From Paractinoplanes deccanensis (GTDB lineage Bacteria; Actinomycetota; Actinomycetes; Mycobacteriales; Micromonosporaceae): a stretch of 60,896 bases of DNA. The position numbers and the translations under genes were made by a program. Below, piece after piece: positions 39,263 through 46,216 of this stretch. Location of the stretch: NCBI RefSeq assembly GCF_016862115.1, contig NZ_BOMI01000195.1, positions 1 through 60,896 on the forward strand, in the 5' to 3' direction. How positions within the stretch are numbered: the stretch's first letter is position 1; every line of letters begins with the position of its first letter. Under the pieces are notes generated by a model. That model was not told where the DNA came from. It did not search any database and saw only the letters and a list, made by a program, of their open reading frames with translations.

Positions 39263-39820
39263 TCAGGCGGTGAGGGCTTGGGCTTTGGGACAGATGATCA
39301 GCAGGCAGGCCTCGACGCGGACGTCGTCGATGACGGGGCCGTGGCCGGCGGGGGTGGTGGTGCTGGCGAACTCGAGCTCGAACGACGTGCCCCGGGCCAG
39401 GACGTAGGCCGTACGTCTGGTGAAGCCCATGTCGGTCGCCGAGCGGCCGGTCGTGTCGAAGGACAACTGCTGGATGACCTGGCCGTTGACGCGCAGCTCG
39501 CCGGTCTTGATGGTGGGTGGGCCGGCGTAGTTGCCGGCCAGCGCGTAGGTGATGCGGTAGGTCAGCAGGGGCTTTGTAGCGAACGTGGCGGCGATGGCGC
39601 CCTGCTGACCGCCGTCGAGGTCGATGTTCTGGCGGCCCTCGGCGACCTGCCACAGCGAGTCGGCGGCCACGTCGACGTCGCCCCTGGTGACGGTCCAGGG
39701 GCCGAGCTGGGTGCCGGCGGCGTAGCGGTAGTAGGCGCCGGCGACGTGCGGCTTCTCGAAGCTGTCGCCGAACACCAGCGTCGCCGCCAGGAGGGCGGCC
39801 AGGAGAGTGTGCACGCTCAC
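39263..39820 (-). CDS. Secreted DUF642/choice-of-anchor C-like protein
   Basis: Exported beta-sandwich protein of 185 aa. Residues 1-18 (MSVHTLLAALLAATLVFG) are a signal peptide; the rest follows the DUF642 / choice-of-anchor C pattern: DSFEKPHV, GPWTVTRGDVDVAADSLW, RQNIDLDGGQQGAIAATFAT, YRITYALAGNYAGPPTIKT, DMGFTRRTAYVLARG, GPVIDDVRVE. Such domains bind carbohydrates in plants and are found on bacterial surfaces. Function here unknown. It may contribute to the neighbouring envelope-glycan region, but that is only proximity. Confidence 0.8.
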   Translation of the reverse strand: MSVHTLLAALLAATLVFGDSFEKPHVAGAYYRYAAGTQLGPWTVTRGDVDVAADSLWQVAEGRQNIDLDGGQQGAIAATFATKPLLTYRITYALAGNYAGPPTIKTGELRVNGQVIQQLSFDTTGRSATDMGFTRRTAYVLARGTSFELEFASTTTPAGHGPVIDDVRVEACLLIICPKAQALTA

Positions 39821-39848
39821 TAAACGCGCATATCGGACAAAGGGTGCG

Positions 39849-40631
39849 TTACCAGGCCGTCCAGCCGCCGTCGACCACGACGTTCGCGCCGGTGGTGAAG
39901 CTGGAGCGCGGGGATGCCAGGTAGAGCAGGGTGGTGGCGATCTCGGCGGGGTCGCCGACGCGGCCGAGCGGGGTCTGCTGGGCCAGGCGGGCCAGCAGCT
40001 CGGGGTCGCCGCCCTCGCCGGGGAACGGGCCGGGGGTCACGCAGTTGACCCGGACGCCGGCGGGGCCGAGTTCGACTGCCGCGTAGCGGGTCAGCTGGAC
40101 CAGGCCCGCCTTGACCGCGCCGTAGTAGGGCGGGTTGCCGGCCTCGGGCGAGGCGTACAGCTGCGGCTTGGGGCTGACCAGCCCGTACATCGAGGCGACC
40201 ACGACGACCGAGGGTGAGCTGTCCGCGGCCGCGGTGACCAGCAGGTCGCGGGTGGCGCCGAGCAGGCGCTGAAAGGCGGCGAAGGCCAGGTCGGCGGCCT
40301 CCAGGTAGTCGCCGGGCGTGGCCGTGCGCAGCGAGCCGCCGCGGCCCACGTGCGCGTTGTGCACCAGCACGTCGACGCGGCCGCCGTCCTCGCGCAAGCG
40401 GGCACCGAGCGCCGCCACGTCCTCGTCGGAGGTGACGTCGCAGCGCGCCGGCACGCAGTCGCCGTCCAACCGGGACGCCAGCGCGTCGAGCCGGCCCTGG
40501 TCGCGGCCGACGAGCCAGGTGGTCGCGCCCGCGCCCGCCAGCGCGGAGGCCATCACCTGACCGAGCCGGCCGGTCGCGCCTGTCACGACGGCGACCTTGC
40601 CCTTCAGCCCGAACAGCTCCATCGGGGTCAT
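39849..40631 (-). CDS. Short-chain dehydrogenase/reductase
   Basis: SDR of 260 aa. VVTGATGRLGQ at 15-25 binds the cofactor; NAH (92-94) replaces NAG; Ser147 (VVVASMYG), Tyr170 and Lys174 (YGAVK) form the complete catalytic set, and TGANVVVDGGWTAW is a standard C-terminus. It begins in the stop of the aldo/keto reductase gene (ATGA), so the pair is translated together. With the glycosyltransferase-type neighbours, a nucleotide-sugar or ketosugar substrate is likely, but this is inference. Confidence 0.93.
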   Translation of the reverse strand: MTPMELFGLKGKVAVVTGATGRLGQVMASALAGAGATTWLVGRDQGRLDALASRLDGDCVPARCDVTSDEDVAALGARLREDGGRVDVLVHNAHVGRGGSLRTATPGDYLEAADLAFAAFQRLLGATRDLLVTAAADSSPSVVVVASMYGLVSPKPQLYASPEAGNPPYYGAVKAGLVQLTRYAAVELGPAGVRVNCVTPGPFPGEGGDPELLARLAQQTPLGRVGDPAEIATTLLYLASPRSSFTTGANVVVDGGWTAW

Positions 40632-41542
40632 GCGGACCACCGGCTCGGGTCGAGCAGGTCCACCGGCATCTCGGGCAGCTCGCTCAGCACCCGCTCGCGC
40701 TCGTCCTCGGTCAGCGGCTTGCGGCTGACCAGCGCGGCGTTCTGCCGCAGCTGCTCCTCGGTCTCGGCGCCGACCACCAGCGACGTGACCCAGGGCAGGG
40801 ACAGCAGGTAGGCCAGGCAGAGGTCGGCGCGGTCCGCGCGGCCCAGGCCGGCGGCGAGCCGGTCGAGTGTGGAGACCACGGCGTCGCGGCGGTCGTCGGG
40901 CAGGTGCGGCCATGTCACCGCGCTTCCGGCGGCGAGCAGACCTTGGAGGTACGCGCTGCGCACGGTCACCACGAGATCGGGCCGTTCCGCGAGCGCGTCC
41001 GACAGGTCGCCGGCCAGCCATCGCCGGTCGAGGATGTTGCACGGCAGCTGGACGTACCCGAGGCCGGGCAGTTCGAGGACCCGGCGCAGCTCGTCGGGCG
41101 ACTGCACGGACACGCCGACCCGGTCGGCCTCGCCCGTCTCCAGACAGCCACGCAGGTCGGCCCAGCCGGCGGGGGCGTCGGCCGCGCGGTGCAGCAGGAT
41201 CGTCAGGGGGCCGGTGACGCGCAGCGCGGCCCGGCTGGCCTGGACGCTCTCCCGGACGTCGCCGCCCGGTGCGATCTTGGTGACGACGGCGAGTCCGAGG
41301 TCGCCCAGCGCCGCGCCGATCCGCCGCTCGCTGTCGCCGTAGGCGCGGGCGGTGTCGAGGTGGGTGACGCCGAGGTCGCGGGCCGTGGCGAGCATGCGCG
41401 CCGTGGCGTCGTCGTCCGGCATGCCGGTGCGGTTGGCGATGCCGTACGCCCCGCCGAGCTGGGCCGTGCCCAGCACCAGCGCCGATTGGCGGTACGCGCC
41501 GCGCGCCCGGACCGGTACGACCGGTCCCGCGTGGTCTGTCAT
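40628..41542 (-). CDS. Aldo/keto reductase
   Basis: TIM-barrel NADPH oxidoreductase of 304 aa. Catalytic tetrad Asp63 (THLDTARAY), Tyr68, Lys89 (VVTKIAPGG) and His118 (ILLHRA). The N-terminal LVLGTAQLGGAYGIANRTG is typical of the subgroup found in sialic-acid and legionaminic-type gene clusters. ATG at 41542 has GAAGGG upstream. It is the first gene of a two-gene minus-strand unit and divergent from the first paralogue (start 41642), 99 bp away. Confidence 0.93.
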   Translation of the reverse strand: MTDHAGPVVPVRARGAYRQSALVLGTAQLGGAYGIANRTGMPDDDATARMLATARDLGVTHLDTARAYGDSERRIGAALGDLGLAVVTKIAPGGDVRESVQASRAALRVTGPLTILLHRAADAPAGWADLRGCLETGEADRVGVSVQSPDELRRVLELPGLGYVQLPCNILDRRWLAGDLSDALAERPDLVVTVRSAYLQGLLAAGSAVTWPHLPDDRRDAVVSTLDRLAAGLGRADRADLCLAYLLSLPWVTSLVVGAETEEQLRQNAALVSRKPLTEDERERVLSELPEMPVDLLDPSRWSA

Positions 41543-41641
41543 CGGTTGCCCTTCGTCGCTTCTGGCGGTGCTAGGCTTCAGCCCCGACGCCGCAGGACCG
41601 ACCGTATTAGATCGGTCGACGCTCGAATTCACAGGGTGGAC

Positions 41642-42508
41642 ATGCACCACGCCAATTACTACTACGGCCACGCTCACGTGCTCGCGCGGTATGCCCAGCT
41701 GGACGAGTGGATGCACCCGCCGCGCATGCAGGGATACCTCCAGCACGGGTGGAACATCGGTGACGGCCTCGCCCCCGGTGTGCCGTTCGTCGAGGGCAGC
41801 CGCCTGTGGGTCTGGTCCGAGCAGGTGCGGCGCCGGGCGTGGTCGCAGGGCCGCCGTGACGTGGTCGCCATCGGCTCCCCGTTCGCCTATCTCCTCGAGA
41901 TGAACGAGGCTCCGGTCGACGAGTCGAAGCGCGAGGGCACCATCTTCTACCCCTTCCACGGCTGGGAGGGGCAGCAGGTGATGGGCGACCACCAGCGCCT
42001 GATCGACGAGCTCAAGGCGCACGAGACCGGCCCGATCACCGCGTGCCTCTACTTCAACGAGCACAAGGTCCGCAAGATCCGCAAGCTGTACGAGGACGCC
42101 GGCTTCCGGGTCATCTGCCACGGTTACCGCGGCTTCTGGTGGCGTGACCACGACCGCGACTTCCTGGTGCGCCAGCTCGCCGAGCTGCGCCGCCACAAGC
42201 GCGTCGTCTCCAACCGCCTGTGCAGCGCGATCTGGTACGGCCTGCTGGCCGGCTGCCAGGGCGCGGTCTACGGCGACCCGATGGTGCTCGAGGGCGCCGA
42301 CCCGACGTTCGGCGGGGAGCCGCGGCTGCGGCGCCAGTGGCCCGAGGTCTACGGCTACGACCCCGACCCGGTGGCCGCCCGCGAGATCGCCCGGATCGAG
42401 CTCGGCGCCGACATCCTCGCCACTCCCGAGGAGCTGCGCCTGCACCTGGGCTGGCCGGCCGCCACCCGGCCGCTCAAGTCGTGGAAAAAGCCGGAAAAGG
42501 TCGGGTAG
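41642..42508 (+). CDS. Uncharacterised envelope-region protein, paralogue A (GT-B-like?)
   Basis: Protein of 288 aa of a family I do not recognise, clearly paralogous to the gene at 45367-46212. Shared landmarks: MHHANYYYGHAHVLARY, PPRMQGYLQHGWNIG, KREGTIFYPFHGW, GDHQRLIDELKAHET, AGFRVICHGYRG, and RVVSNRLCSAIWYGLLAGCQ followed by AVYGDPMVLEG. The QHGW motif and the late SNR...YG...VYG stretch resemble the acceptor/donor loops of TagF- or polysialyltransferase-like GT-B enzymes, but this is a weak likeness. No signal peptide or membrane helix. ATG at 41642 has GGGTGGA upstream. Its surroundings point to surface-glycan assembly. Confidence 0.72.
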   Translation: MHHANYYYGHAHVLARYAQLDEWMHPPRMQGYLQHGWNIGDGLAPGVPFVEGSRLWVWSEQVRRRAWSQGRRDVVAIGSPFAYLLEMNEAPVDESKREGTIFYPFHGWEGQQVMGDHQRLIDELKAHETGPITACLYFNEHKVRKIRKLYEDAGFRVICHGYRGFWWRDHDRDFLVRQLAELRRHKRVVSNRLCSAIWYGLLAGCQGAVYGDPMVLEGADPTFGGEPRLRRQWPEVYGYDPDPVAAREIARIELGADILATPEELRLHLGWPAATRPLKSWKKPEKVG

Positions 42509-42555
42509 CTACTTTCGGGTGGTACCTCTGAAGCAAGTCTTCGGAGGTGACCGGC

Positions 42556-43800
42556 ATGAAAGCTCCCCTGCCCGACAACGAAATCGACCGCCTGGCGGCG
42601 CTCTACGCGCTCGACATCCTCGACAGCGCGCCGGAGCAGGACTTCGACGACATCGTCGCGCTCGCCTCGAACGTCTGCGGCACGCCGATGTCGCTCGTCA
42701 GCCTGGTCGACACCGACCGGCAGTGGTTCAAGGCGCGGGTCGGCACCGAGGCGACCGAGACCGACCGCGAGGTCTCGTTCTGCGCGCACGCGATCCTCGG
42801 CCGTGACCTGCTCGTGGTGCCGGACGCGACGAAGGACTCGCGCTTCGCCGACAACCCGACGGTGACCGCCGGCGACGGCATCCGCTTCTACGCCGGCGCG
42901 CCGCTGGTCACCACCGACGGGTACGCGCTCGGCACGCTCTGCGTGATCGACAACGAGCCGCGCAGCCTCGACGTCGAGCAGCTTCAGGCGCTGCGCGCGC
43001 TCGCCCGGCAGGTCACCTCGCAGATGGAGCTGCGCCGGCACGCGATCGCGCTGGCCAACACCACGGCCCGGCTCCAGGAGCTGGAGCGGCGCAAGGACGA
43101 CCTGGCCGGGCTGGTCGGCGGCGACCTGCGCGCGCCGCTGCGGCTGATCTCGTCGTACCTCGGCAAGCTCGGCAAGACCGGCTACCACGACGCCGAGATG
43201 GCCGACCTGGTCGGCCGGGCGGTCTCCGGGCACATCCGCGGCTTCCTCGACCTGCTTCACCACCTGACGACGATGGCCGACGCGGGCTTCGGCAGCGAGA
43301 GCCTGCACATGCGCCAGATCGACCTGACCCGCATCACCCAGCGGGCGGTCGAGGCCGTACGCCCGATCGCCGCCACGAAGCAGATCTGGATCCTCAACCA
43401 GGCGGGCGGCCCGTCCCTGCCGATCATCGCCGATCCGGTACGGCTCGAGCAGGTGCTCACCCACCTGCTCTTCGCGGCGGTGAAGTACACGCCGTCCGGC
43501 GGCCGGGTGCGGGTCGGCACCGAGATCGAGTCCGGCCCGACGGTGCGCCTCGACGACATGGACCTGCCCGACGGCATGCGGCCCGATCTGTTCCCGCACC
43601 TCTACTACGGGGCGATCGCCAACCCGTCGACGGTGCCCGGCCCGGACCGCGGGCTGGCCGTGGCCAAGAAGATCCTCGACGCGCACCACGCCACCGTGGC
43701 GCTGTCGGACCGTCCGGGCGACGGCACGTCGCTGCACGTGGTGTTCCCGTTCGCCGACCTGACACCGAGCGACCTGATCGACGACCTCATCAGCGCATGA
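42556..43800 (+). CDS. GAF-domain degenerate histidine kinase
   Basis: Protein of 414 aa. GAF domain about 20-160 (APEQDFDDIVALASNVCGTP, with FCAHAILGRDLLVVPDA as seen in DosT/phytochrome-like GAFs), a helix, then a DHp/HATPase-like part. The H-box reads LVGGDLRAPL at 187-195 where kinases have SHELRTPL, so the phospho-His is Gly189. The N-box region reads THLLFAAVKYTP, without the Asn residues of NLLxNAxKYTP, and the G1 box DxGxG is absent. It should not autophosphorylate or bind ATP normally; perhaps a signal-sensing scaffold. ATG at 42556 lies after GGAGGTGACC; GTG at 42547 is also possible. Confidence 0.88.
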   Translation: MKAPLPDNEIDRLAALYALDILDSAPEQDFDDIVALASNVCGTPMSLVSLVDTDRQWFKARVGTEATETDREVSFCAHAILGRDLLVVPDATKDSRFADNPTVTAGDGIRFYAGAPLVTTDGYALGTLCVIDNEPRSLDVEQLQALRALARQVTSQMELRRHAIALANTTARLQELERRKDDLAGLVGGDLRAPLRLISSYLGKLGKTGYHDAEMADLVGRAVSGHIRGFLDLLHHLTTMADAGFGSESLHMRQIDLTRITQRAVEAVRPIAATKQIWILNQAGGPSLPIIADPVRLEQVLTHLLFAAVKYTPSGGRVRVGTEIESGPTVRLDDMDLPDGMRPDLFPHLYYGAIANPSTVPGPDRGLAVAKKILDAHHATVALSDRPGDGTSLHVVFPFADLTPSDLIDDLISA

Positions 43801-43830
43801 GAAAGGGCCCGCCACCGGCGGGCCCTTTTC
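43801..43830. terminator. Bidirectional terminator between convergent genes
   Basis: GAAAGGGCCCGCC pairs with GGCGGGCCCTTTTC, 3-nt loop ACC, with A run before and T run after. It lies directly after the GAF-protein stop and 8 bp from the facing gene's stop. Confidence 0.85.
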
Positions 43831-43838
43831 TCGGCTTC

Positions 43839-45374
43839 TCAGCCCTTCAGCTTCTTCTTCACCGCGCGGGCGAACTGCTTCGGGTGACGGATCTTCGCCA
43901 CCTTCTTCGCGGTGTCGTGCAGCTTGAGCACCGGCGAGGTGCGGTACTGCCGCAGCTCGTCGCGGAGCTTGCGCAGCTGCGCCTCGCGGGTCTTGAGGCT
44001 CTGGTCGCGGAAGCGCAGCGTCCGCTCCAGGCCGAAGACCTTGCCGGCCAGCTCCTTGGCCCGCTTGCGGTCCTCCTCGGCGTCGGCGAGCGCGGTCGCC
44101 ACGTCGGGCTCCTCGGCGACCGGGCCGGCGAACTCGGCGGCCAGCTCGCGGCCGCGCGCCAGCAGCTCCGGCGTGGCCTCGACGCCGGACATGCCGAGCC
44201 AGGTGGTCACCAGGTCGTCGCTCTCGACCATCCACGGCGGCCACGGGTGGCGGCGGTGCGCGGCGACGAGCCGGTCACGGAACCGGAACCAGGCGGCGGC
44301 CAGCAGCTCGTCGTGGCCGGCACCGGCCGGCGCCTCGGTGACGCCGCGGACGAATCCGCCGCCGGCCGGGTAGAGGTCGTCGAGCGGGAAGCTGTCGACG
44401 CGCGCCGCGTAGGCCCGGAAGCCGGGCACGTCCTCGGCGGCGGCCAGCCGGAACAGCTCGGTCTCGGCGGAGACCGTGTCCGGGATGACCCGGTCGCCGA
44501 CCGTCCAGCCCTGCTCGCCGAGGTCGAGGCTGTGCGTGGCCGTGTAGGCGGTGTGGGTCGCGCCGGCCGGGCCGAGCACGGCCAGCCAGCCGGGCGCCAC
44601 CGCGCCGAGCAGGCCGGCGCGCGCCGCGGCCTCCGCGCCCGTGGCGATCGGGGCGACCAGCGGGGTGTGCGCGGCCGCGGCGGCCAGGCCCTCCAGGGCC
44701 AGGCGCGCGGCGGGGCGCCCCGGGCGGGTGCCCGCGGCGGCGGCCGCGTCGAGCAGCGTGTGGGTCTCGCCGGCCGCGTCGAACGAGGCGAACAGGCGGG
44801 CACCGGGCAGCGCGGCCAGGACCTGGTCGGGCGAGGTGGGGCGCTCGGGGTCGTCGTGCAGCGGGCGCCACTCGTCGTCGCCGTGGCGGGCGTCCACCGG
44901 GCGCCGGTCGTAGAGGCCGGTCAGCGCGAACTCGTTCTCGACGCCGATCAGCACCACCGCGTCCGGGCCGGCGAGCGCGCGGACCAGCTCGGCCCGCTGC
45001 GGCCAGGTCAGCGCCGGCGAGTCGTAGCCGAGCACCCGGTCGAGGCCGTCGGCCGCGATCACCAGGTCGTACGGGCCGTCGGCCAGGCCGTCGAGCGCGC
45101 CCGCCACCACGGTGACCTCGGGGTCGGGGAAGGCCTCACGCAGGTCGGTGGCGTCGCTGACCGAGCGGAGGAGCACCGTGACGCGCTCGCTGCGGGCGGT
45201 CGCCAGCTTGATCAGCTCGTGGCTGTGCGGCCCGGCGATCAGCGTGCGTGCGGCCTTGGCGGGCAGCGCGTCGGCGAGCAGCGCCAGCAGCGCGTCGCCG
45301 CCCGCCGGACGGCGGTAGCTGGAATAGTCGGTCCAGGGCTGAATCTCGCCGCGGACAACCTCGATGTCAGTCAC
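43839..45374 (-). CDS. Methyltransferase-like protein with C-terminal coiled coil
   Basis: Protein of 511 aa. Residues 35-150 look like a class I SAM methyltransferase core: ARTLIAGPHSHELIKLATA, RVTVLLRSVSDATDLREAFP, VTVVAGALDGLADGPYDLVI, AGPDAVVLIGVENEF. The glycine-rich loop is poor (AGPHSHE), so SAM binding is uncertain. The middle is of unknown fold. The end (about 440-511) is a coiled coil (KRAKELAGKVFGLERTLRFR) and a Lys/Arg-rich tail that could bind membranes. Last gene of a three-gene minus operon, overlapping the preceding paralogue B by 8 bp. Confidence 0.7.
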   Translation of the reverse strand: MTDIEVVRGEIQPWTDYSSYRRPAGGDALLALLADALPAKAARTLIAGPHSHELIKLATARSERVTVLLRSVSDATDLREAFPDPEVTVVAGALDGLADGPYDLVIAADGLDRVLGYDSPALTWPQRAELVRALAGPDAVVLIGVENEFALTGLYDRRPVDARHGDDEWRPLHDDPERPTSPDQVLAALPGARLFASFDAAGETHTLLDAAAAAGTRPGRPAARLALEGLAAAAAHTPLVAPIATGAEAAARAGLLGAVAPGWLAVLGPAGATHTAYTATHSLDLGEQGWTVGDRVIPDTVSAETELFRLAAAEDVPGFRAYAARVDSFPLDDLYPAGGGFVRGVTEAPAGAGHDELLAAAWFRFRDRLVAAHRRHPWPPWMVESDDLVTTWLGMSGVEATPELLARGRELAAEFAGPVAEEPDVATALADAEEDRKRAKELAGKVFGLERTLRFRDQSLKTREAQLRKLRDELRQYRTSPVLKLHDTAKKVAKIRHPKQFARAVKKKLKG

Positions 45375-46212
45375 GGGTATTCCAATCGAAGAGCATCCGC
45401 ATCTCGGCGGGGGACATCATCCAGGCCTTGCCGAGTTCGTCGTCGGTGATGGCGCGAGCGGTGGCGAGGTCGATGTCCTTGCCCAGCATGTCCGGCCAGA
45501 GCCGGGCGATCCGCGACTGGCCGCCGAACAGCGGGTTGTCGCCCTCGAGCGCCATCGCGTCGCCGTACACCGCGGGCTCGCAGCCGGCCGCGACACCGTA
45601 GAAGATCGCGGTGGCGAGCCGGTTGGACGCCACCCGCTTGAACCGGCGGAACGCGGCGAGCTGCTTGTAGAGGAACTTGCGGTCGGTGCCCTCGTAGTTC
45701 CAGCCGCGCTTGCCGAAGCAGATGACCTCGAAGCCGGCCTCCTCGTACGCCCGGCGCACGTCGGGCCGCTCGTACTCGGTGTAGTAGAGGCTGATCGTGA
45801 CCGGCTCGGTCTCGGTCTCCTTGATCTCGCTGATCAGGCGGGCGTGGTCACCCTCGATCTTGGCGCCGAGGCCGCCTGGCGCGTCCCAGCCGTGGAAGAG
45901 GAACCAGAGCGTGCCCTCGCGCTTCTCGTCCGGCACGCGGCCCAGGTCGGGCTCCATGTCCATGAGGTAGAGCATCGGCGCGCCGGTCACCGCGTAGTTG
46001 CGGCGGCTCAAAGCATGTCCGCGGCGGCGCGGCGCGTCGCTCCAGACGAAGCGCCAGGCGCCGTCGAAGAACTCGTGCACCGGGTTCCAGCCGCAGCCCA
46101 CGTTCCAGCCGTGCTGCAGGTAGCCGGGGATGCGCGGCGGGAACTCGTCGTCCATGCCGCAGTAGCGGGCCAGGATGTGGGTCAGCCCGTAGTAGTGGTT
46201 GTGGTGATGCAT
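45367..46212 (-). CDS. Uncharacterised envelope-region protein, paralogue B
   Basis: Protein of 281 aa, paralogue of the gene at 41642-42508. Same order of motifs: MHHHNHYYGLTHILARY, PPRIPGYLQHGWNVG, KREGTLWFLFHGWD, GDHARLISEIKETET, AGFEVICFGKRGW, RVASNRLATAIFYGVAAGCE, AVYGDAMALEGDNPLFGG. By eye roughly 40-45% of positions agree over the whole length. It lies 4 bp after the GT2 gene and overlaps the methyltransferase-like gene, so it is the middle gene of an operon that probably builds or modifies a surface polymer. A role as glycosyl- or glycerophosphate transferase is suggested, not shown. Confidence 0.75.
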   Translation of the reverse strand: MHHHNHYYGLTHILARYCGMDDEFPPRIPGYLQHGWNVGCGWNPVHEFFDGAWRFVWSDAPRRRGHALSRRNYAVTGAPMLYLMDMEPDLGRVPDEKREGTLWFLFHGWDAPGGLGAKIEGDHARLISEIKETETEPVTISLYYTEYERPDVRRAYEEAGFEVICFGKRGWNYEGTDRKFLYKQLAAFRRFKRVASNRLATAIFYGVAAGCEPAVYGDAMALEGDNPLFGGQSRIARLWPDMLGKDIDLATARAITDDELGKAWMMSPAEMRMLFDWNTRD

Positions 46213-46216
46213 GGGG

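Noticed and set aside
43797..45449. Long plus-strand frame opposite the methyltransferase-like gene
   Set aside because: Low-complexity shadow; the minus frame has normal protein composition and operon overlaps.
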